Source: an uncultured Bacilli bacterium (GTDB lineage Bacteria; Bacillota_I; Bacilli_A; RF39; UBA660). From it: a stretch of DNA of 11,539 bases. The notes under the pieces are model-generated. The model made no database searches and was not told where the DNA came from. It saw only the letters and a program-made list of their open reading frames with translations. Made by a program: the position numbers and the translations under genes. This document shows positions 1 through 6,363 of the stretch, one piece after another. Where the stretch lies: NCBI GenBank assembly GCA_947623845.1, contig CANQHM010000037.1, positions 1 to 11,539 of the forward strand, written 5' to 3'. Every line of letters starts with the position of its first letter. The first letter of the stretch is position 1.

Positions 1-1
1 T

Positions 2-70
2 AGTCATATTTATGGATTTAGTATACCGAGTGCCGAAGAGGTGGTAACTAAAGATGAAGTAAATAGGTGA
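2..70 (+). CDS. C-terminal end of an unidentified upstream protein (partial)
   Basis: An open frame enters from the left edge and runs for 22 codons to a TGA at 68-70. Its last residues read SIPSAEEVVTKDEVNR. It ends 24 bases before the rpsB start, with no terminator or promoter between, so it would be cotranscribed with rpsB. Codon choice resembles the neighbouring genes. The fragment is too short to assign to a family, and it could be a chance open frame at the window edge. Confidence 0.45.
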   Translation, partial: SHIYGFSIPSAEEVVTKDEVNR

Positions 71-80
71 TAAAAACAAA

Positions 81-85
81 AGGAG
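81..85 (+). promoter_or_regulatory. rpsB ribosome binding site that decides the start
   Basis: AGGAG lies 9 bases before the ATG at 95. An in-frame ATG at 86 directly abuts this site and could not use it. The protein beginning at 95 ([13 protein letters not shown]) matches the usual N-terminus of bacterial S2, so 95 is taken as the start. Confidence 0.85.
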
Positions 86-94
86 ATGATTTTA

Positions 95-1078
95 ATGGCC
101 GTAGTTTCTATTAGTTATTTATTAGAAGCTGGAGTTCACTTTGGACATCAAACTAAAAGATGGAACCCAAAAATGAAGGAATATATATTCCAAACAAGAG
201 ATGATATACATATCATTGATCTACAAAAAACTGTAGAATGTATTGAAGCTGCTTATGCAGAAATCAATAATATTGCAAAGAATGGAGGTACTTTCTTATT
301 TGTTGGTACTAAAAAACAAGCGCAAGAAGGTAGTGAAGAAACTGCTAAAAGAAGTAATTCATTCTATGTAATTGAAAGATGGTTAGGAGGAACACTTACT
401 AACTTTAGAACTATTAGAAGAAGAGTTAAAAGACTTGAAGAAATTGAAAAAATGGAAAGTGATGGAACATTTGATGTTCTACCTAAAAAAGAAGTCATTA
501 AATTAAAGAAAGAATATGACAAATTAAACAAATTATTATGTGGTATTAGAGAAATGGATAAATTACCACAAGCTATAATTATTGTTGATCCTAAAAAAGA
601 ATATAATGCTATTAGAGAAGCAAGAAAATTAAATATCCCAGTATTTGGTATTGTTGATACTAATTGTGATCCTGATGATGTTGATTATGTAATACCTGGT
701 AATGATGATGCAGTAAGAAGTGTTAAAGTTGTTCTAGGAGTATTAGGTAATGCTATTTGTGAAGCTAATGGTTTAGAAATGATTGACTTCGTTACAGAAG
801 AAGATAAAAAAGGTGAAACTAATAAAGAAGTTAAACAAGATGTGTTAGAACAAGAAATGAAAAAAGATGAACCTAAAGAAGAAGTAAAAGAAGAAAAAGT
901 AGAAAAAGAAGAACCTAAAAAAGAAAAAGCTCCTAAGAAAGAAGCTAAAAAAGAAGTTAAAGAAGAAGTTGATTTAGAAAGTTTAACTTTATCTGAATTA
1001 AAAGCTAAAGCTAAAGATGCAGGAGTAAAAGGTTACAGTACTATGAAAAAAGCAGATTTAGTTGCTGCTCTAAAATAG
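95..1078 (+). CDS. rpsB: 30S ribosomal protein S2 with C-terminal Rho_N/SAP-like domain
   Basis: S2 is an essential small-subunit protein on the solvent side of the 30S body and helps S1 bind. From the ATG at 95 the product has 327 residues. Residues 1 to about 230 are a standard S2 core, with [19 protein letters not shown] near the N-terminus, [11 protein letters not shown] around 94-104 and IIIVDPKKE around 162-170. Typical bacterial S2 stops at roughly 230-260 residues. Here residues about 237-291 form a Lys/Glu-rich, probably disordered and charged linker. Residues about 293-327 ([19 protein letters not shown], then [11 protein letters not shown]) match the Rho N-terminal/SAP-like helix-turn-helix fold, which binds nucleic acid in other proteins. 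The core assignment is certain; the role of the tail is inference. tsf follows after 15 bases, the usual pairing. Confidence 0.97.
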   Translation: MAVVSISYLLEAGVHFGHQTKRWNPKMKEYIFQTRDDIHIIDLQKTVECIEAAYAEINNIAKNGGTFLFVGTKKQAQEGSEETAKRSNSFYVIERWLGGTLTNFRTIRRRVKRLEEIEKMESDGTFDVLPKKEVIKLKKEYDKLNKLLCGIREMDKLPQAIIIVDPKKEYNAIREARKLNIPVFGIVDTNCDPDDVDYVIPGNDDAVRSVKVVLGVLGNAICEANGLEMIDFVTEEDKKGETNKEVKQDVLEQEMKKDEPKEEVKEEKVEKEEPKKEKAPKKEAKKEVKEEVDLESLTLSELKAKAKDAGVKGYSTMKKADLVAALK

Positions 1079-1093
1079 TGAAAGGGTGAATTT

Positions 1094-1969
1094 ATGGTAA
1101 CTGCTAGTGATGTTAAGAAATTAAGAGAAATGACCGGTGCTGGTATGATGGACTGTAAAAATGCCCTTGATGCCACTAATGGTGATATGGATAAAGCTGT
1201 AGACTATTTAAGAGAAAAAGGAATAGCTAAAGCTGGTAAAAAAGAATCTAGAATTGCTGCCGAAGGATTAGCTAATATTTATGCTAACGATGAAAAAGCT
1301 GTTATTCTAGAAGTAAATAGTGAAACAGATTTCGTTAGTAAAAATGATGAATTTAAAAGTATGTTAGATACTATTGGTAATACTATTTTAAATAGTGATG
1401 CTACGACTATGGAAGAAGCTTTAGAATTACCATGTGATGATGGTACTATTAAAGATTTAATTGTAGCTAAGACTGCTAAAATAGGAGAAAAATTATCATT
1501 TAGAAGATTTACTGCTGTAAAGAAAAGTAAAGATGAAGTATTTGGTTCTTACTTACATATGGGTGGTAAAATTGCTGTTCTAACGGTATTAAAAGGAGCT
1601 AACGAAGAAGTAGCAAAAGATGTAGCGATGCAATCTGCTGCTATGCGTCCTAAATATGTTTTTGAAGCTGATGTTCCTGAAGAAGAAGTTAATAGAGAAA
1701 AAGAAGTTTTAAAAGAACAAGCTATTAATGAAGGAAAGAATCCGGAAATTGCTGAAAAGATGGTTATAGGAAGACTTAAGAAATTCTATAGTGAAATTTG
1801 TTTAGCAAATCAAGCATTCGTTAAAGATGGAGACGTTACAGTTTCTGAATATGTTAAGAAAAATGGTGGCGAAATCGTTTCTATGATTCGTTATGAAGTT
1901 GGCGAAGGTATGGAAAAGAGAAATGAAGATTTTGCTGCTGAAGTAATGGCTCAAGTAAATAATAAGTAA
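1094..1969 (+). CDS. tsf: Elongation factor Ts
   Basis: EF-Ts is the cytosolic guanine-nucleotide exchange factor that recharges EF-Tu during translation. At 291 residues it has the full length normal for Bacilli. The N-terminal UBA-like domain (about 1-52) carries KKLREMTGAGMMDCKNAL and YLREKGIAKAGKK. The diagnostic TDFV motif is at residues 78-81, within EVNSETDFVSKNDEF, and contacts the EF-Tu G domain. The dimerisation/core domains follow. A purine-rich site (AAAGGG at 1081-1086) precedes the ATG. It is cotranscribed with rpsB and followed 8 bases later by an intrinsic terminator. In many Bacillota the next gene is pyrH; here it is not. Confidence 0.97.
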   Translation: MVTASDVKKLREMTGAGMMDCKNALDATNGDMDKAVDYLREKGIAKAGKKESRIAAEGLANIYANDEKAVILEVNSETDFVSKNDEFKSMLDTIGNTILNSDATTMEEALELPCDDGTIKDLIVAKTAKIGEKLSFRRFTAVKKSKDEVFGSYLHMGGKIAVLTVLKGANEEVAKDVAMQSAAMRPKYVFEADVPEEEVNREKEVLKEQAINEGKNPEIAEKMVIGRLKKFYSEICLANQAFVKDGDVTVSEYVKKNGGEIVSMIRYEVGEGMEKRNEDFAAEVMAQVNNK

Positions 1970-1977
1970 TATTAAGG

Positions 1978-2006
1978 CATCACTTAAAAATAAGTGATGT
2001 TTTTTT
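1978..2006 (+). terminator. Intrinsic terminator of the rpsB-tsf operon
   Basis: A perfect 9-bp stem, CATCACTTA (1978-1986) with TAAGTGATG (1991-1999), has an AAAA loop and is followed by seven T (2000-2006). It starts 8 bases after the tsf stop, so the next gene needs its own promoter. Confidence 0.92.
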
Positions 2007-2015
2007 AACTTTTTC

Positions 2016-2036
2016 TTGACGGGGGGGGGGTATAAT
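2016..2036 (+). promoter_or_regulatory. Candidate phase-variable promoter: TTGAC, ten G, TATAAT
   Basis: TTGACG (2016-2021) is a near-consensus -35 and TATAAT (2031-2036) a perfect -10. The interval is only 9 bp and consists entirely of G. A sigma-70/SigA-type promoter needs about 17 bp. The -35 sits in TTTCTTGAC, the same context as the promoter at 7905, which has a normal 16-bp spacer, so the boxes look genuine. As written, the promoter should be weak or off. Length change of the G tract by slipped-strand mispairing would change spacing and strength. The boxes are seen; phase variation is inferred from this layout and from known spacer-tract switches such as Neisseria porA and Mycoplasma vlp. 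Confidence 0.7.
2021..2030 (+). repeat. G10 homopolymer tract between -35 and -10
   Basis: This is ten consecutive G in otherwise strongly A+T-rich DNA, lying exactly between the two promoter boxes. It is the only G run of this length in the window. Homopolymers of this length are prone to replication slippage and also to sequencing or assembly length error, so the true count in the population may vary or differ from ten. Confidence 0.95.
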
Positions 2037-2039
2037 TTG

Positions 2040-2071
2040 CTATGATTATTATGAAAGTAAGGTAATCATAG
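2040..2071 (+). promoter_or_regulatory. 5'-leader hairpin enclosing the ribosome binding site
   Basis: CTATGATTA (2040-2048) pairs perfectly with TAATCATAG (2063-2071). Two further T-G wobbles (2049-2062 and 2050-2061) are possible, leaving a loop of about ten bases. The hairpin begins within a few bases of the predicted transcript start and ends immediately before the ATG at 2072. The Shine-Dalgarno AAGG (2059-2062) lies partly in the loop and partly in the wobble pairs. It could protect the 5' end or tune translation; its function is inferred. Confidence 0.6.
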
Positions 2072-3880
2072 ATGAGAAAATTTAATCCCGAAAAAGAACT
2101 AAGTAAAATAAAAAATGGTAATAAAAATAAGATTATAGTAGGTTTATGTACTTTACTATTAATTGTAATAGTAGGGTATTCCTTTGCACTATACCAAGTA
2201 AGACACACTCAAAAATTAGTGTTTAATACTGTTGCTGAATTTAAGAAAAGAGACATCTATTTATCAGTATTAGTAGATGGAGAATATCAAAATGATTTTC
2301 CTGCAAAAGAAGAAGGAATGTTATATGGTGGTTATGAATGTGATGGAGATGCTAAAATAAATTTTGATACAGAACAATGGCAAGTAGCATTGTATGCTAG
2401 CCATCCTGATAAATGTACAATAAAATTTGGACATAAATATGTAGATCAAAGTGGAGCAAATTATCCAGAACTATATCAAGGAATGATACCAGTATATTTT
2501 GAAAATGGAAAAATATATGTAGCAGATATAACAAGTGAATGGTATAACTATGATGAAAATAAATGGGCGAATGCAGTACTTATTGATTATGCAAATAAAA
2601 AAGATAAATTTTATGATGATAATGGCAACCTATTAGGAGGACATGAAGTAGGTGAAGAAGATATCCTTCAAATGTATGTATGGATTCCAAGATATAAATA
2701 TCAATTATGGAATGTTAATAATGAGGGTAAACCAAAACAATTAATAAATATAGAATTTGAAGAAGATACAGCAAATACTGGAAATATAAAATGTATATAT
2801 ACGAATAATGGAGATGGAACAATAACTGAAGATTGTAAAGATAAGAATACACAAGCTCCTGCTAAAAATGCAGATTGGTATACACATCCCGCATTTACTT
2901 TCAAAGGGACAACTAAAGAAAATGGTACAGAATTAAAAGGAATATGGATAGGAAAATTTGAATCAAGTGATCCTACTAACGAAAATGGAAGAACATATAT
3001 GAATAAAATAAACGGCATAACGATATTGCCAAATAAAACGAGTGTAGTAGGTAATAATATAAGTACTATATTTTATGAGATACGAAATATCGAATTAGTA
3101 AATTTTGCTAAATATAATATAAATAATACAAAAATTGATACACATTTAATGAAAAATAATGAATGGGGAGCAATGGCATACCTAACTCAAAGTATATATG
3201 GCATATATAAAGATGAAAAGACATGTAATATAGATGATATGACATTTGAAGATTGTGAAGTATGGTTAAATAATGTTGCTCAAGGAGAAGGAAATGGCAG
3301 TCAAACTTACACATATGGCGGAACCGCTACAGGATGCACAGGAACGAGTGTTAGTTCTAGAGTAGAATGGAATAAAGCAGAACCCGGCTCTCCAGTAGAT
3401 TGCCCATCTGGACGAAAATGGAATGAAAGCGGTATAAATTCAAGTACAACTGGAAATATGTATGGAATATATGATATAAGTGGCGGAGCATATGAATATA
3501 CAATGGGAGTCACGCTTAATGAAAATGACAAAACTATTAATTTAGGAGGTAGTGGGTTTGTTGCCAATGTCTTTCAAGATCCAGCTTCGATAGAATCTAA
3601 ATACTATGATATTTATACATTTAGTGATAAAAACACAACTCACGAAAGAGGCCATTTAGGCGATGCAACTAGAGAAATTATAGAGACATTTGAAATAGGA
3701 AATGGAGCATGGAATAAAGATTGGGCTGTATTTCCTAATAAGGCACTTCCGTGGATGGAACGTGGTGGTTATATTGATGCAGGAGCTGCGGGAGTATTTG
3801 CTTTCCATGGTATGACCGGAGTTGCTGCCAATTCTGTTTCCTTTCGGGTTGTCTTAACCGCTCAAGATGGTAATGAATAA
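2072..3880 (+). CDS. Membrane-anchored surface protein with FGE/C-type-lectin-like C-terminal domain
   Basis: The product has 602 residues: a short basic N-terminus, one membrane segment at about 20-40 and then a long extracytoplasmic part. It is therefore probably anchored by an uncleaved signal and displayed outside. Residues about 269-298 (WYTHPAFTF, GIWIGKFESS), 361-371 (NNEWGAMAYL), 461-479 (GNMYGIYDISGGAYEYTMG) and 561-595 (WMERGGY, AGVFAF, SFRVVL) follow the pattern of the formylglycine-generating-enzyme/C-type-lectin fold. That fold is also used by surface ligand-binding proteins and by variable proteins of diversity-generating retroelements. Eight cysteines (residue 90 onward) lie in the extracytoplasmic part. 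The last ~150 bases are 45-50% GC, against about 18% in one upstream stretch, and use a CGG arginine codon. The start has AAGG 9 bases upstream. The gene stands alone between two terminators behind the G-tract promoter. Ligand and function are unknown. Confidence 0.75.
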   Translation: MRKFNPEKELSKIKNGNKNKIIVGLCTLLLIVIVGYSFALYQVRHTQKLVFNTVAEFKKRDIYLSVLVDGEYQNDFPAKEEGMLYGGYECDGDAKINFDTEQWQVALYASHPDKCTIKFGHKYVDQSGANYPELYQGMIPVYFENGKIYVADITSEWYNYDENKWANAVLIDYANKKDKFYDDNGNLLGGHEVGEEDILQMYVWIPRYKYQLWNVNNEGKPKQLINIEFEEDTANTGNIKCIYTNNGDGTITEDCKDKNTQAPAKNADWYTHPAFTFKGTTKENGTELKGIWIGKFESSDPTNENGRTYMNKINGITILPNKTSVVGNNISTIFYEIRNIELVNFAKYNINNTKIDTHLMKNNEWGAMAYLTQSIYGIYKDEKTCNIDDMTFEDCEVWLNNVAQGEGNGSQTYTYGGTATGCTGTSVSSRVEWNKAEPGSPVDCPSGRKWNESGINSSTTGNMYGIYDISGGAYEYTMGVTLNENDKTINLGGSGFVANVFQDPASIESKYYDIYTFSDKNTTHERGHLGDATREIIETFEIGNGAWNKDWAVFPNKALPWMERGGYIDAGAAGVFAFHGMTGVAANSVSFRVVLTAQDGNE

Positions 3881-3888
3881 ATAATCGT

Positions 3889-3914
3889 AAAGCACTAAGG
3901 TTAGTGCTTTTTTT
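3889..3914 (+). terminator. Intrinsic terminator of the surface-protein gene
   Basis: AAAGCACTAA (3889-3898) and TTAGTGCTTT (3901-3910) are perfect complements around GG (in practice a 4-6 base loop), running into seven T (3908-3914). It lies 8 bases after the stop and closes the single-gene unit. Confidence 0.92.
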
Positions 3915-3930
3915 CTTTAATAAATTAAGG

Positions 3931-3936
3931 TATAAT
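3931..3936 (+). promoter_or_regulatory. Probable -10 box for the thioredoxin-like/frr operon
   Basis: A perfect TATAAT lies just after the preceding terminator and 21 bases before the ATG at 3958. At a 17-bp spacing the -35 would be TTTTTT within the terminator U-tract, so the -35 is poor. The leader would be about 15 bases, barely including the AAGGAAG site (3943-3949). It is the only candidate seen for starting this operon. Confidence 0.5.
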
Positions 3937-3957
3937 ATATGTAAGGAAGTGTTATAA

Positions 3958-4596
3958 ATGAATAAAACAGTACGTAAAATATTATATGCCATCGCCTTTG
4001 CTTTAGCGATTGGGGCGTTTATTTATCTTGGTAATATGGAATACGGTGATGAAAAGAAAATATTAAAAGATAATGAAAGATTTGCTAATGAATATGATAT
4101 ATCTAAAGATAATCCTTTTACTTATGTAGATTCAAGAACCGTATTAAAATTATTAGAAGATGGTAATGGATTCTTATTTTTAGGATTTAGTAGTGATGAA
4201 TGGAGTAAAGAATATGCGAAATACTTATATGAAGTAGCAAGTGATATGGGTATCGAAGAAATATATTATTATGATATTTTAAGAGATCGTAGTGAAATGA
4301 CTAAAAACTTTACGAATATTCTTAATAAGTTAGAAGAATATCTAGTTAAGACGGATACGAAAGAAGCTTACTTATTTGTACCTAAATTATTAGTAATTAA
4401 AAATGGTACGGTTATCTTTGAAGATGATACCACAGCTTTAGTAAAGGGTAGTATTACTCCTAAAGATTATTGGACTGCTAATAATATTATTGATTTTAAA
4501 AATAGATTATATGAAAATCTTACTTTAGAAGATAAAGTTCCTGAAGAAATACCGGAAGAGGAAGAATTTATTGGAGGAGAAGAAATAAATGGATAA
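3958..4596 (+). CDS. Membrane-anchored thioredoxin-fold protein lacking the CXXC active site
   Basis: This 212-residue product has one N-terminal membrane segment (about 7-24), with the rest probably outside the cell. Residues about 61-160 resemble a thioredoxin fold: LLEDGNGFLFLGF enters the active-site loop, and VPKLLVIKNGTVIFED (141-156) has the expected cis-proline (P142) and following strands. Related bacteriocin-accessory-type thioredoxins have C-x-x-C after the first strand. Here the equivalent residues 80-83 are D-E-W-S and the protein has no cysteine, so it cannot be a disulfide oxidoreductase. A scaffold or chaperone-like role is conceivable but inferred. The tail (193-212) is acidic. 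AAGGAAG lies 8 bases before the ATG. It overlaps the next gene by 8 bases, indicating translational coupling. Confidence 0.7.
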   Translation: MNKTVRKILYAIAFALAIGAFIYLGNMEYGDEKKILKDNERFANEYDISKDNPFTYVDSRTVLKLLEDGNGFLFLGFSSDEWSKEYAKYLYEVASDMGIEEIYYYDILRDRSEMTKNFTNILNKLEEYLVKTDTKEAYLFVPKLLVIKNGTVIFEDDTTALVKGSITPKDYWTANNIIDFKNRLYENLTLEDKVPEEIPEEEEFIGGEEING

Positions 4597-5293
4597 ATTA
4601 GAAAGAAGTAAAACTAGTTTTATATTATTTATTTTAATTATTATTGCTTTAATTTTAGGGGGAACATATTTACTTAAAAATTTAAATAAAAAAGAAGAGA
4701 AAAAAGAAGAAACTAGTATTAAACTAGATGATAGTAAGGAATACTTCTATAATGAATCTAATGAATGTTTAAGCATTTTAATACCTATTTGTTATCCCCA
4801 TGTTAAGATTAATATTGATAGCGAAGATGCAAGAAGCCTTGAAAAGAAACTAAATGAAGATATGGATAACTTAGATAGGAGTTATGAAAAAATTACGGAA
4901 ACGGATACAACCGATATGGAAATAATGTATCCTTATGATGATATCTTTAGTGCAAGAACCATAAATTATGTAAATTATACAAGTGCTTATGTCTTTAGTC
5001 TTTCCGTAACATCTTATAAATATTATGCAACCGGCGAATTTGAAGATATGGAATCTACTTCATATAACTTTGATTTAAAGACTGGAAAGTTATTAAGTAA
5101 TGAAGAAGTTTTAAAACTATATAAATTAAATGAGGAAAAATTAGTGGAAAAAATTAATAAAGAAAAAGGTAATAACTTTGACGAGTTAGATAGTTATACC
5201 GTTTTAGTAGATGAAAAAAATAATATTATTGTAAATTATGTTGCGAGTGAAAATGATATCGTTTATAATGATAGTATAACGATTTATAAATAA
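4589..5293 (+). CDS. Membrane-anchored protein, possibly RsiV/PdaC-like (DUF3298/DUF4163)
   Basis: The product has 234 residues: a short basic N-terminus, a membrane segment at about 10-29, a Lys/Glu linker (33-42) and an extracytoplasmic domain. The domain has VKINIDSEDARSLEKKLNED, a Tyr/Ser-rich strand region and YNFDLKTGKLLSNEEVLKLY. Its order resembles the domain shared by the anti-sigma factor RsiV and the deacetylase PdaC (ordered strands, then 'fDlktGk.l...'). The similarity is by eye only. C60 and C68 could form a disulfide. GGAGGAGA (4573-4580) lies inside the preceding gene, which overlaps this start by 8 bases; frr follows after 10 bases. No sigma-factor gene is adjacent, so an anti-sigma role is not supported by context. 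Confidence 0.6.
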   Translation: MDKLERSKTSFILFILIIIALILGGTYLLKNLNKKEEKKEETSIKLDDSKEYFYNESNECLSILIPICYPHVKINIDSEDARSLEKKLNEDMDNLDRSYEKITETDTTDMEIMYPYDDIFSARTINYVNYTSAYVFSLSVTSYKYYATGEFEDMESTSYNFDLKTGKLLSNEEVLKLYKLNEEKLVEKINKEKGNNFDELDSYTVLVDEKNNIIVNYVASENDIVYNDSITIYK

Positions 5294-5303
5294 AGGAGAA
5301 AAT

Positions 5304-5840
5304 ATGGATATAAAAGAAATTGAACAAAAAATGCAAGGAGCGATTACTAATTTAGAAGCAAGATTAGTAACTATAAGAGCGGGGAGAGCAAACCCTTCAA
5401 TGCTTAATGGCATTAATGTGGATTATTATGGGGTACCAACACCAATTCAAAGTTTAGCAACGATTAATGTACCGGAAGCAAGAGAATTATTTATTAAACC
5501 TTTTGATAGAAGTGTATTAAAAGATATTGAAAGAGCAATTAATGAAGCGAATATTGGAATTACGCCAACTAATAATGGCGAAATGATTATCTTAACAGTT
5601 CCTAAATTAACCGAAGAGACAAGAAGAGATTATGTTAAACAAGCGAAAGAAGAAGCGGAAAAAGCTAAAGTCGCTTTAAGAAATATAAGACAAGATGCGA
5701 ATAACGAGGTTAAGAAATTAGAGTTACCTGAAGATCAAGAAAAGAATACTTTAGAAGATATTCAAGATTTAATTACGAAGTATAATAAAATAGTTGATGA
5801 TAAATGCAAAGAAAAAGAAAATGAACTAATGACAGTATAG
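5304..5840 (+). CDS. frr: Ribosome recycling factor
   Basis: RRF acts with EF-G in the cytosol to split post-termination ribosomes so that subunits can be reused. At 178 residues it is slightly below the usual ~185. Family motifs are clear: TIRAGRANPSML (23-34), VDYYGVPTPIQSLA (39-52), then IGITPTNNGEMIILTVPKLT (84-103), TRRDYVKQAK and VALRNIRQDANNEVKK (123-138) in the three-helix bundle. AAAGGAG ends 5 bases before the ATG. It is the last gene of the operon with two membrane proteins, not directly behind pyrH as is common. The usual downstream uppS/cdsA genes are also missing, since a terminator and a convergent operon follow. Confidence 0.97.
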   Translation: MDIKEIEQKMQGAITNLEARLVTIRAGRANPSMLNGINVDYYGVPTPIQSLATINVPEARELFIKPFDRSVLKDIERAINEANIGITPTNNGEMIILTVPKLTEETRRDYVKQAKEEAEKAKVALRNIRQDANNEVKKLELPEDQEKNTLEDIQDLITKYNKIVDDKCKEKENELMTV

Positions 5841-5870
5841 GAGACTCAATATGGACGGTGAATAAAAAAT

Positions 5871-5895
5871 AAAGGGCTTAATTTTAAGCTCTTTT
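5871..5895. terminator. Bidirectional terminator between frr and the convergent DUF488 gene
   Basis: AAAGGGCTTA (5871-5880) pairs with TAAGCTCTTT (5885-5894) through ten base pairs including one G-T wobble; the loop is ATTT. Plus-strand transcripts get only TTTT directly after the stem, then a short broken T run. Minus-strand transcripts get a longer T-rich stretch (TTTATTTTTTATT). It overlaps the stop region of the minus-strand gene ending at 5894 and plausibly serves both operons. Confidence 0.75.
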
Positions 5896-6358
5896 ACTTT
5901 GTTAAAATAAGTTTTTGATTTTGTTCCATAACATCTTTTAGTATTTTTTTGATATAAGCGGGACGAATGTAACCATAAACATCATAATTATGGACGTAAA
6001 CTTCGGGAACATTAATATGGAGAGTTAGTTCTAACCAAGCAGCGACGATATGACGATGACAAAACTCATTATAATCTTCATAACAAAGAAGAATAGAATT
6101 ATCTAGCACATTATAAACTTCCATCGGATTTAATTTAGAAAGTACTTGTTTATAATATTCTTCAATATAATAACGATTATTTTCTAGTTCACTAACTTTT
6201 CCGATATTATCGTGCCATATTTGCCAGAATCCTTTTTTAGGAGCAAGTTTAGGATAAGCTTCCCCTTTAAAACCCGCATCTTTTCCTCTGTTACCAGAAA
6301 TAGCTACTAAACGATAGGGTGCGTTATGGACATTTTTATGACTAGCAGTATAAATCAT
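5894..6358 (-). CDS. DUF488 family protein
   Basis: The 154-residue product has the DUF488 signature near its middle: ILLCYEDYNEFCHRHIVAAWL (89-109), with C92, E94 and the C100-H101-R102 triad. An N-terminal strand (YRLVAISGNRG) precedes it. DUF488 proteins are small cytosolic proteins of unsettled biochemistry, with conserved Cys/His/Arg residues suggestive of a binding or catalytic site. The ATG (6356-6358 on the minus strand) is preceded by GGAGG about 10 bases upstream, inside the end of the preceding gene. Only 5 bases separate the two genes, so they form an operon and may act together. No membrane segment or signal is visible. Confidence 0.85.
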   Translation of the reverse strand: MIYTASHKNVHNAPYRLVAISGNRGKDAGFKGEAYPKLAPKKGFWQIWHDNIGKVSELENNRYYIEEYYKQVLSKLNPMEVYNVLDNSILLCYEDYNEFCHRHIVAAWLELTLHINVPEVYVHNYDVYGYIRPAYIKKILKDVMEQNQKLILTK

Positions 6359-6363
6359 ATTAT

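Noticed and set aside
86..94. Upstream ATG giving S2 three extra residues (MIL)
   Set aside because: It abuts the AGGAG site, leaving no spacing, and the S2 family begins at MAVVS, encoded from 95.
2021..2030. G10 as a G-quadruplex element
   Set aside because: A single run of ten G lacks the four separate runs needed for a stable intramolecular quadruplex; its place between promoter boxes explains it better.
2701..3567. Three minus-strand open frames inside the 602-residue gene
   Set aside because: They lie wholly antisense to a gene with clear domain motifs, lack ribosome binding sites and resemble no protein I know.
5841..5865. GGAGA followed by ATG GAC GGT GAA TAA (MDGE) just after frr, thought of as a uppS remnant because UppS carries MDGNGRWA
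   Set aside because: Four codons are far too few to claim homology, and no further uppS-like sequence follows before the terminator.
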